DNA of 64,000 nucleotides from an uncultured Roseateles sp. (GTDB lineage Bacteria > Pseudomonadota > Gammaproteobacteria > Burkholderiales > Burkholderiaceae_C). The stretch lies in the NCBI RefSeq assembly GCF_913777145.1, contig NZ_CAJYPS010000027.1, forward strand, positions 310,001-374,000. Reading direction: 5' to 3'. The notes under the pieces are model-generated. The model saw only the letters and a program-made list of their open reading frames with translations. It searched no databases and was not told the origin of the DNA. Below, piece by piece: positions 56,704 through 64,000 of this stretch (the first letter of the stretch is position 1; every line of letters starts with the position of its first letter). The position numbers and the translations under genes were made by a program.

Positions 56704-57678
56704 ATGAAACTCGACCCCAAACCCCTGGCCCTGCTGGCCACCCTGATGCTGCTCGCCCTGCCCCTCACCGGCAGCCCCAGCACCTGGGCCAACCTCACGC
56801 TGGCCGGCCTGGCCATGGGCCTCATCATCTTCGTGATCGCGTCCGGCCTCACGCTGGTGTTCGGGTTGATGGACGTGCTGAACTTCGGCCACGGCGTGTT
56901 CATCGCGCTGGGCGCCTTCACCGCCACCACGGTGATGGCGACGCTAAGCCCCTGGGCCGGCAGCCCTGACGTGTTGCCCAACCTCGCGGTGCTGGCCCTG
57001 GCCTGCAGCGCCGGCATGGCGGTGGCCGCCGCCGTGGGCGTGGTATTCGAGCGCGTGCTGGTGCGGCCGGTCTATGGCCAGCATCTCAAGCAGATCCTCA
57101 TCACCATGGGCGGCATGATCATCGGCGAGGAGCTGATCAAGGCCACCTGGGGCGCGCAGCTGATCCCGCTGCCGCTGCCCGAGTCGCTGCGCGGCATCTT
57201 CCTGCTGGGCGACGTGGCCGTGGAGAGGTTCCGCGTGCTGGCCTGCGTGATCGGCCTGGCGGTACTGGTCGCGCTGCTGCTGGTGCTGAACCGCACCAAG
57301 ATCGGCCTGCTGATACGCGCCGGCGTGCAGGACCGCGAGATGGTCGAGGCGCTGGGCTACCGCATACGGCGGCTGTTCGTCGGCGTGTTCGTGGCCGGCG
57401 CCGCGCTGGCCGGCCTGGGCGGCGTGCTGTGGGCGCTGGTGCAGCAGGGCGTGGAGCCGCAGATAGGCGCCAAGGTCAACCTGCTGCTGTTCATCGTCAT
57501 CATCATCGGCGGCCTGGGCTCCACCGTGGGCTGCCTGGTGGGCGCGCTGCTGGTGGGCCTGGTGGCCAATTACGTGGGTTTCATCGCGCCCAAGGCCGCG
57601 CTGTTCTCCAACATCGCCTTGATGGTGACCGTCCTGATGTGGCGCCCGCAAGGCCTCTACCCGGTCGGAGCCAAGTGA
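56704..57678 (+). CDS. livH: Liv-type ABC transporter permease (LivH-like, set 1)
   Basis: GLTLVFGLMDVLNFGHGVFIALGAF; FVIIIIGGLGSTVG-type region near C-terminus. Confidence 0.94.
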   Translation: MKLDPKPLALLATLMLLALPLTGSPSTWANLTLAGLAMGLIIFVIASGLTLVFGLMDVLNFGHGVFIALGAFTATTVMATLSPWAGSPDVLPNLAVLALACSAGMAVAAAVGVVFERVLVRPVYGQHLKQILITMGGMIIGEELIKATWGAQLIPLPLPESLRGIFLLGDVAVERFRVLACVIGLAVLVALLLVLNRTKIGLLIRAGVQDREMVEALGYRIRRLFVGVFVAGAALAGLGGVLWALVQQGVEPQIGAKVNLLLFIVIIIGGLGSTVGCLVGALLVGLVANYVGFIAPKAALFSNIALMVTVLMWRPQGLYPVGAK

Positions 57679-58760
57679 TGCTGCGCGCCCTGCTCTCCCA
57701 CGACCTGCCGCGCAGCAAGCCGCTGGCGGTGCTGCTGATGGCCTGCTTCATCGGCCTGCTCGGCGCGCCGTTTCTGTTCCCGGGCACGCAGGCGCTCAAC
57801 GTCGCGGCCAAGGTGCTGGTCTTCATCCTGCTGGTGGCCAGCTACGACCTGCTGCTGGGCTACACCGGCATCGTCAGCTTCGCCCACACCATGTTCGTCG
57901 GCATAGGCGCCTATGGCATCGCGATCGCGTCCACGCGGCTGGGGCCGGACTGGGGCTCGCTGGCCCTGGGCCTGGCCGCGGCGCTGGGCTTGAGCGCGGT
58001 GCTCGCGCTGGCCATGGGCCTGGCCAGCCTGCGCGTGAAGGCCATCTTCTTCGCGATGATCACGCTGGCCGTGGCCTCAGCCTTCATGACGCTGTGCTCC
58101 CAGCTCAGCGACTTCACGGGCGGCGAGGACGGTCTGAACTTCCAGCTGCCCGAGCTGCTGCGCCCCGCCACCGAGTTCGCCGAGGAGCCGGTGCTGGGCG
58201 TGATGCTGGACGGCCGGCTGCTGAGCTACTACCTGCTGTTCGCCGCGGTGACCGCGCTGGTGCTGCTGCTGCTGCGCATCGTGAATTCGCCCTTCGGCCG
58301 CGTGCTGCAGGCGATACGCGAGAACGAGTTCCGCGCCGAGGCGATCGGCTACCGGGTCGTGGTCTACCGCACCGGCGCCAACGTGATCGCCGCGCTGCTG
58401 GCCTGCTGCGGCGGCGCGCTGCTGGCGATCTGGCTGCGCTACACCGGCCCCGAGACCGCGATGAGCATGGAGATCATGCTGGACCTGCTGCTCATCGTCG
58501 TCATCGGCGGCATGGGCTCCATCTACGGCGCGGTCATAGGCAGCGTGCTGTTCATCGTCGCGCAGAACTACCTGCAGGCGCTGCTCAGGGCCGCGGGCTC
58601 GCTGGTGGACGGCGTGCCGGTCCTGAGCACGCTGGTCTCGCCCGACCGCTGGCTGCTGTGGCTGGGCCTGCTGTTCGTGCTCGCGGTCTACCACTTCCCC
58701 GGCGGCGTGGTGGGCCGGCTGCGGCTGGCCGCCTGGACCCGAGGGAGTCGTCGCCCATGA
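57678..58760 (+). CDS. livM: Liv-type ABC transporter permease (LivM-like, set 1)
   Basis: GYTGIVSFAHTMFVGIGAYGIAI; AIRENEFRAEAIGY; IVVIGGMGSIYGAVIG. Confidence 0.94.
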   Translation: MLRALLSHDLPRSKPLAVLLMACFIGLLGAPFLFPGTQALNVAAKVLVFILLVASYDLLLGYTGIVSFAHTMFVGIGAYGIAIASTRLGPDWGSLALGLAAALGLSAVLALAMGLASLRVKAIFFAMITLAVASAFMTLCSQLSDFTGGEDGLNFQLPELLRPATEFAEEPVLGVMLDGRLLSYYLLFAAVTALVLLLLRIVNSPFGRVLQAIRENEFRAEAIGYRVVVYRTGANVIAALLACCGGALLAIWLRYTGPETAMSMEIMLDLLLIVVIGGMGSIYGAVIGSVLFIVAQNYLQALLRAAGSLVDGVPVLSTLVSPDRWLLWLGLLFVLAVYHFPGGVVGRLRLAAWTRGSRRP

Positions 58761-59632
58761 GCCCCCCACCCACCGCGATGCGTTCGCGCTACCTCAGCTG
58801 CCTGGGCCGGGAGCTGCACCTCACCGAATGGGGCGATGAGGCCGCGCCCGCGGTCATCGCCTGGCACGGCCTGGCCCGCACCGGCCGCGATTTCGACGAC
58901 TTCGCCGCCGCCCTGAGTCCGCGCTGGCGCGTGATCTGCCCCGACACGCTGGGCCGCGGCCTGTCGCAATGGGCGGTGGAGCCCGCGAATGAGTACTGCC
59001 TCAGCTTCTACGTGGAGCAGGCCGAGGCGCTGCTGGACCAGCTCGGGCTGGCCAAGGTGCACTGGGTGGGCACCTCCATGGGCGGCGCCATCGGCACGCT
59101 GGGCGCGGCCACGCGGCTGCGCGGCCGCATACGCCGCCTGGTGCTGAACGACAACGGCCCCGAGCTGGCCGCGCCGGCGCTGGCCCGCATCAAGACCTAT
59201 GCGGCCAACCCGCCCAGTTTCGGCACCGTGAGCGCGCTGGAGACCTATTTCCGCGAGATCTACGCCAGCTTCGGTCTGCTGTCCGACACCCAGTGGCGCG
59301 CGCTGACCGAGGCCTCGCTGCGCCGCCTGCCCGACGGCCGCGTGACGCCGCACTACGACCCGGCCATGGCCGCCCAGTTCGACCACCACCCCGACGACTA
59401 CCAGCTGTGGGCCGCCTGGGACAGCCTGGACCTGCCGGTGCTGTGCCTGCGTGGCGAACAGTCCACGCTGCTGACCCCGGAGACCGCCCAGGCCATGCGC
59501 GAGCGCGGCCCGCGCGCGGCCGTGGCCACCATCGCCGGCTGCGGCCATGCGCCCGCGCTCAATACCGCGGAGCAGATCGCACTCATCGAACGCTTTCTCG
59601 CCGCTGACAGCCCTGCGCCGTCGCGTGCGTAG
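58757..59632 (+). CDS. alpha/beta hydrolase
   Basis: WHGLARTGRDFDDFAAAL, GTSMGG nucleophile elbow, C-terminal GCGHAPAL; overlaps livM end. Confidence 0.92.
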   Translation: MSPPPTAMRSRYLSCLGRELHLTEWGDEAAPAVIAWHGLARTGRDFDDFAAALSPRWRVICPDTLGRGLSQWAVEPANEYCLSFYVEQAEALLDQLGLAKVHWVGTSMGGAIGTLGAATRLRGRIRRLVLNDNGPELAAPALARIKTYAANPPSFGTVSALETYFREIYASFGLLSDTQWRALTEASLRRLPDGRVTPHYDPAMAAQFDHHPDDYQLWAAWDSLDLPVLCLRGEQSTLLTPETAQAMRERGPRAAVATIAGCGHAPALNTAEQIALIERFLAADSPAPSRA

Positions 59633-59700
59633 ATGTCCGTAGCCCCAGCGCCTCGCGCAGGCCCTAGAGTCGCCCCCAAAACCGCCACGTGCTGAAAGCC

Positions 59701-60471
59701 ATGAGCGAATACATCCTGGAGACGCAAGACCTGACCAAGGAGTTCAAGGGCTTCACCGCCGTGGACTCGGTCAACCTGCGCGTGCAGCGCGGCCACATCC
59801 ACGCGCTGCTGGGCCCCAACGGCGCGGGCAAGACCACCTGCTTCAACCTGCTGACCAAGTTCCTGACGCCCACGCGCGGGCGCATCGCGTTCAACGGCGT
59901 GGACATCACCGGCGAGAGCTCGGCGCAGATCGCGCGCCGCGGCGTGATCCGCAGCTTCCAGATCTCGGCCGTGTTCCCGCACCTGACGGTGCTGGAGAAC
60001 GTGCGCATAGGCCTGCAGCGCTTCACCGGCACCAGCTTCCATTTCTGGCGCGGGCTGTCGGGGCTGCAGAAGCTGGACCACCGCGTGCTGGAGTTGCTGG
60101 AGCTGGTGGACCTGCGCGACATGGCGGGTGTGAAGGCCGCCGACCTGCCCTACGGCCGCAAGCGCGCGCTGGAGATCGCCACCACGATGGCGATGGAGCC
60201 GCAGCTGATGCTGCTGGACGAGCCCACGCAGGGCATGGGCCACGAGGACGTGGACCGCGTGACCGAGCTGATCAAGCGCGTGGCCGAGGGGCGCACGGTG
60301 CTGATGGTGGAGCACAACATGCGCGTGGTCTCGCGCATCGCCGACCGCATCACGGTGCTGGCCCGCGGCGCGGTGCTGGCCGAGGGCGACTACGCGACGG
60401 TGTCCAAGCATCCGGCGGTGCTGGAGGCTTACATGGGCACGGAAGCGACCGAGTTGCAGGGGGCGCATTGA
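59701..60471 (+). CDS. livG: Liv-type ABC transporter ATP-binding protein (LivG-like, set 2)
   Basis: GPNGAGKTTCFNLLTKFL; LLDEPTQGMGHEDV; MVEHNMRVV. Confidence 0.94.
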   Translation: MSEYILETQDLTKEFKGFTAVDSVNLRVQRGHIHALLGPNGAGKTTCFNLLTKFLTPTRGRIAFNGVDITGESSAQIARRGVIRSFQISAVFPHLTVLENVRIGLQRFTGTSFHFWRGLSGLQKLDHRVLELLELVDLRDMAGVKAADLPYGRKRALEIATTMAMEPQLMLLDEPTQGMGHEDVDRVTELIKRVAEGRTVLMVEHNMRVVSRIADRITVLARGAVLAEGDYATVSKHPAVLEAYMGTEATELQGAH

Positions 60472-60531
60472 TGGGCGCGGCGGGCTGCGTTGGTGCCGAG
60501 CAGTTGGGATCAGCGCTATGTGGCGGGAAGG

Positions 60532-61124
60532 CTGCTCTTGCGACGGACCTTTGGACTCGGAGCACCGCGCCGGGATTCCGCCCCGGCGGGCGGGTAACTT
60601 TCTTCTGGTCGCGCCCAGAAGAAAGTCACCAAAGAAGATGCGCCGAACCGCACGCCGCTCGGCCCCCGCGACCCAGTCCACCACTCCGACAAGCATTTGT
60701 CTCGCGCGTAGAAGCGAGCCGCTGCGCTCTCGCGGCGGACTTGTCATCGCCCGATGGACTCGAACCTGTGCGCCGTCCGACGCGCGGCTGCACGCCGTGC
60801 TCACGAGCAATCCGAATGCAGCGCCGCTCGGGCGGCGCGGTCCTGGGTTTTGCATTGACACCCTCAGGCGTCGGCGTGCAGCCGCGCCTTAGCCCGCGTG
60901 AAGGGGCTATGGCTGGCGCTCGTCACAAGTCCACCGCGAGAGCGCAGCGGCTCGCCTCGAGCCTGACGCCGGGCACTCTCGATCAAGCGGGCGCGCAGTG
61001 GCTGTTGAATTGGCGCCTCTTCTTTGGTGACTTTCTTCTGGCGCGACAGAAGAAAGTTACCCGCCCTCGCGGGGCGGATTCCCGCGGCGGTGCTCCGAGT
61101 TGCAAAGACTCACGGCAAGAGCAA
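60532..61124. repeat. ~593-bp nested palindromic intergenic element, copy B (inverted relative to copy A)
   Basis: Reverse complement of copy A aligns along its length, e.g. GCGGCTGCACGCCGTGCTCACGAGCAA, GGTCCTGGGTTTTG, CACAAGTCCACCGCGAGAGCGCAGCGGCTCGCCTC, GGGCGGATTCCCGCGGCGGTGCT. Confidence 0.9.
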
Positions 61125-61197
61125 CCGCTCAAAACCGCGGGCTCAAGTCCAAAGGCTCTTCGCACGAGCACCCCGACACACCCAGCAGGCTGACACC

Positions 61198-61911
61198 ATG
61201 GCCACCCCCGCCCTCGACATCCAGAACCTCCACGCCTGGTACGGCGAAAGCCACATCCTGCATGGCCTCAGCATCAGCGTGCAGCCCGGCCAGGTCGTCA
61301 CGCTGCTGGGCCGCAACGGCGCCGGTCGCACCACCACGCTGCGGGCCATCATGGGCCTGACCGGCGCGCGCAAGGGGTCCATCAAGGTGCATGGCCAGGA
61401 GACCATCCACCTGTCCACCCACCGTGTCGCGCAGCTGGGCCTGGGCTACTGCCCCGAGGAACGCGGCATCTTCGCCAGCCTCACCACCGAGGAGAACCTG
61501 CGCCTGCCGCCGCTGCTCAAGAGCCGGCGCGGCAAGGTGATGAGCGAGACCGAGATCTACGCGATGTTTCCCAACCTCGCGGAACGCCGCCACAGCCCCG
61601 GCACGCGGCTGTCGGGTGGCGAGCAGCAGATGCTGGCGGTCGCGCGCATCCTGCGCACCGGCGCCGACATCCTGCTGCTGGACGAGATCTCCGAAGGCCT
61701 GGCCCCGGTCATCGTGCAGGCCCTGGCGCGCATGATCCGCGAGCTGAAGAAACAGGGCTTCACCATCGTGATGGTGGAGCAGAACTTCCGCTTCGCCGCC
61801 CCGCTGGCGGACCACTTCGTCGTCATCGAGCACGGCGAGGTCGTGCTGTCCTTCCCCGCCGCCGAGCTGAGCCGCCACCAGGCCCAGCTCGACGAGCTGC
61901 TCAGTGTCTGA
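61198..61911 (+). CDS. livF: Liv-type ABC transporter ATP-binding protein (LivF-like, set 2; Walker A Lys to Arg)
   Basis: LLGRNGAGRTTTLRAIMGL, RLSGGEQQMLAVARIL, LLLDEISEGLAP. Confidence 0.94.
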   Translation: MATPALDIQNLHAWYGESHILHGLSISVQPGQVVTLLGRNGAGRTTTLRAIMGLTGARKGSIKVHGQETIHLSTHRVAQLGLGYCPEERGIFASLTTEENLRLPPLLKSRRGKVMSETEIYAMFPNLAERRHSPGTRLSGGEQQMLAVARILRTGADILLLDEISEGLAPVIVQALARMIRELKKQGFTIVMVEQNFRFAAPLADHFVVIEHGEVVLSFPAAELSRHQAQLDELLSV

Positions 61912-61936
61912 TTCGCACCCACTCAGGAGACAAACC

Positions 61937-63142
61937 ATGAAAGCGATTCGCACCACCCTGGCCACGGCCACCCTCGCCGCCTGCGCCTGCGGCGCCCAGG
62001 CCCAGATCTCGGGCGACGTGATCAAGATCGGCTTCCTGACCGACATGTCCAGCGTCTACGCGGACATCGACGGCGCCGGCGGCGTGGAGGCCATCAAGAT
62101 GGCCATCGCCGACATGAAGGGCAACATCGCCGGCAAGAAGATCGAGTTCATCTTCGCGGACCACCAGAACAAGGCCGACGTGGCCTCGGCCAAGGCGCGC
62201 GAGTGGATGGACACGCAGGGCCTGGACCTGCTGATAGGCGGCACCAACTCCGGCGCCAACCTGGCCATGGCCACGGTGGCGGCCGAGAAGAAGAAGCCCT
62301 TCATCTCCATTGGCGCGGGCAGCTCGGCCCTGACCAACGACAAGTGCACGCCCTACACCATCCACTACGCCTACGACACGGTGGCTCTGGCCAACGGCAC
62401 GGGCGCGGCGGTCACCAAGGCCGGGGGCAAGAGCTGGTACTTCCTGACCGCCGACTACGCCTTCGGCCAGGCACTGCAGGCCGACACCTCGGCCGTGGTC
62501 ACCAAGAGCGGCGGCACGGTCAAGGGCGCGGTCAAGCACCCGCTGAACGCCAGCGACTTCTCCAGCTTCCTGCTGCAGGCTCAAGGTAGCGGCGCACAGA
62601 TCCTGGGCCTGGCCAATGCCGGCGGCGACACCATCAACGCGATCAAGGCGGCCAACGAGTTCGGCATCACCAAGAGCATGAAGCTCGCCGGCCTGCTGAT
62701 GTTCATCAACGACGTGCACTCACTGGGCCTCAAGACCACCGAGGGCATGTACCTGACCGACTCCTGGTACTGGAACCAGAGCGCCGAGGCGCGCGCCTGG
62801 AGCCGCCGCTTCTTCGAGAAGATGAAGCGCATGCCCTCGTCGCTGCAGGCGGCCGACTACTCGGCGGTCACGCATTACCTGAAGGCGGTGGAAGCGGCCA
62901 AGACCGACGATGCCGACAAGGTGATCGCGCAGATGAAGGCCACGCCCATCAACGACTTCTACACCAAGGGCAGCATCCGCAAGGAAGACGGTCGCGGCAT
63001 CCACGACATGTTCCTGCTGCAGGTGAAGTCCCCCAAGGAGTCCACCGAGCCCTGGGACTACTTCAAGGTGGTCACGCGCATCCCGGGCGAGGAAGCGTTC
63101 ACCAAGCTGGCGGATTCGAAGTGCCCGCTGGTGAAGAAGTAA
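61937..63142 (+). CDS. Liv-type ABC transporter substrate-binding protein (set 2)
   Basis: Signal peptide; VIKIGFLTDMSSVYADIDGAGGVEAIKMAIADM; DYAFGQALQAD. Confidence 0.93.
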   Translation: MKAIRTTLATATLAACACGAQAQISGDVIKIGFLTDMSSVYADIDGAGGVEAIKMAIADMKGNIAGKKIEFIFADHQNKADVASAKAREWMDTQGLDLLIGGTNSGANLAMATVAAEKKKPFISIGAGSSALTNDKCTPYTIHYAYDTVALANGTGAAVTKAGGKSWYFLTADYAFGQALQADTSAVVTKSGGTVKGAVKHPLNASDFSSFLLQAQGSGAQILGLANAGGDTINAIKAANEFGITKSMKLAGLLMFINDVHSLGLKTTEGMYLTDSWYWNQSAEARAWSRRFFEKMKRMPSSLQAADYSAVTHYLKAVEAAKTDDADKVIAQMKATPINDFYTKGSIRKEDGRGIHDMFLLQVKSPKESTEPWDYFKVVTRIPGEEAFTKLADSKCPLVKK

Positions 63143-63195
63143 ACCACCCCCTACCGGCTTCGCCGTGCCAAAGCCGGAGGCTTTGTCCTTCAGCA

Positions 63196-63227
63196 GGCAC
63201 AAAGAGTCCTCAGGACTCTTCGTGTCC
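63196..63227. repeat. imperfect palindrome related to 54371-54401, after SBP2
   Basis: GGCACAAAGAGTCCT-C-AGGACTCTTCGTGTCC, with shared flanks (GTCCTTC.GC before, GCCTCAG after). Confidence 0.82.
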
Positions 63228-63254
63228 GGCCTCAGTCCCCTCAAGGGGGCGCAC

Positions 63255-63293
63255 CCAGCGGCCCGGCAAAGCCGGTTCCGCGGGTGCCGCTGG
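63255..63293. repeat. nested hairpin between SBP2 and livH2
   Basis: CCAGCGGC-[CCGGC-AAA-GCCGG]-ttccgcgggt-GCCGCTGG. Confidence 0.7.
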
Positions 63294-63351
63294 AGGAGTC
63301 GGGCGCGCTGCGCGCGGCCCTTCAATGCGCTGATGCAACCACAAGACTGAC

Positions 63352-64000
63352 ATGACCGAACTCTTCGGTATCCCCCTCCCCGCCCTGTTGGGCCAGCTGC
63401 TGCTGGGCCTGGTGAACGGCTCGTTCTACGCGATGCTGTCGCTGGGCCTGGCGGTGATCTTCGGCATGCTCAACATCATCAACTTCGCCCACGGGGCGCT
63501 GTACATGATGGGGGCCTTCTTCGCCTGGATGGGGCTGGAGTACCTGGGGCTGAACTACTGGGTCATGCTGGGCCTGGCGCCGCTGGCGGTGGGCCTCATC
63601 GGCATCATCATCGAGCGCACCATGCTGCAGTGGCTCTACAAGCTGGACCACCTCTACGGCCTGCTGCTGACCTTCGGGCTCACGCTGGTCATCGAGGGCG
63701 TGTTCCGCAGCTTCTACGGCGTGTCCGGCCAGCCCTACCAGGTGCCGGACCAGCTCGCCGGCGCCACGAATCTCGGCTTCATGATCCTGCCCAACTACCG
63801 CGGCTGGGTGGTGGTGGCCTCCCTCGTGGTGTGCTTCGCGGTGTGGGCGCTGATCGAGAAGACCTCGCTGGGCGCCAAGCTGCGCGCGGGCACCGAGAAC
63901 CCCAAGCTCGTGCAGGCCTTCGGCATCAACGTGCCGCGCATGGTGACGCTGACCTATGCCGGCGGCGTCGCGCTGGCCGCCTTCGCGGGCGTGCTAGCTG
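63352..64000 (+). CDS. livH: Liv-type ABC transporter permease (LivH-like, set 2), truncated by window end
   Basis: MTELFGIPLPALLGQLLLGLVNGSFYAMLSLGLAVIFGMLNIINFAHGALYMMGAF, open to window end. Confidence 0.93.
   Translation, partial: MTELFGIPLPALLGQLLLGLVNGSFYAMLSLGLAVIFGMLNIINFAHGALYMMGAFFAWMGLEYLGLNYWVMLGLAPLAVGLIGIIIERTMLQWLYKLDHLYGLLLTFGLTLVIEGVFRSFYGVSGQPYQVPDQLAGATNLGFMILPNYRGWVVVASLVVCFAVWALIEKTSLGAKLRAGTENPKLVQAFGINVPRMVTLTYAGGVALAAFAGVLA

Noticed and set aside
55379-56707. 442-aa ORF running from inside livF1 through repeat copy A
   Set aside because: Out of frame with livF and its remainder is translated palindromic repeat; no protein motif
56022-61124. Considered whether the flanking elements are insertion sequences or a composite transposon
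   Set aside because: No transposase ORF, no target-site duplication evident, and internal structure is nested palindromes instead of IS-type terminal repeats around a gene
60468-61193. 241-aa ORF and overlapping 124-aa ORF (60518-60892) between livG2 and livF2
   Set aside because: Lie wholly in palindromic element copy B; the similar ORFs in copy A are explained by repeat homology, not by coding constraint

Overview
64 kb of high-GC chromosome, most likely betaproteobacterial (Burkholderiales-like; inferred from gene content and codon usage, not tested). I support about 60 CDS. Main blocks: (1) 3' end of a trehalase, then a co-directional run with lipid-related genes (CAAX-type protease, MFS/acyltransferase fusion, Lgt-like protein, multi-cysteine radical SAM protein of the MJ0619/Tes type); (2) PhnD-like binding protein plus PAS histidine kinase; (3) a PEP-CTERM protein, and a decayed second PEP-CTERM gene near 43.8-44.0 kb; (4) queuosine genes tgt and queA separated by two opposite-strand genes; (5) recG, a GGDEF protein, two LytS/LytTR-type two-component pairs, cyclophilin and FKBP lipoproteins, panBC; (6) an oxidative-stress region oxyR - orphan 938-aa lipoprotein - katG - 33-aa ORF - MCP - dps; (7) prfC and accessory regulators; (8) a TonB-dependent receptor with a good sigma-54 promoter match, followed by a PAS/sigma-54 activator; (9) two adjacent branched-chain-amino-acid-type (Liv) ABC transporter loci. 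The most unusual non-coding structure is a pair of ~594-bp nested palindromic elements in opposite orientation flanking livH-livM-hydrolase-livG. Most other ORFs in the supplied track are GC-driven shadow ORFs. No rRNA, CRISPR array, transposase or convincing tRNA was seen.
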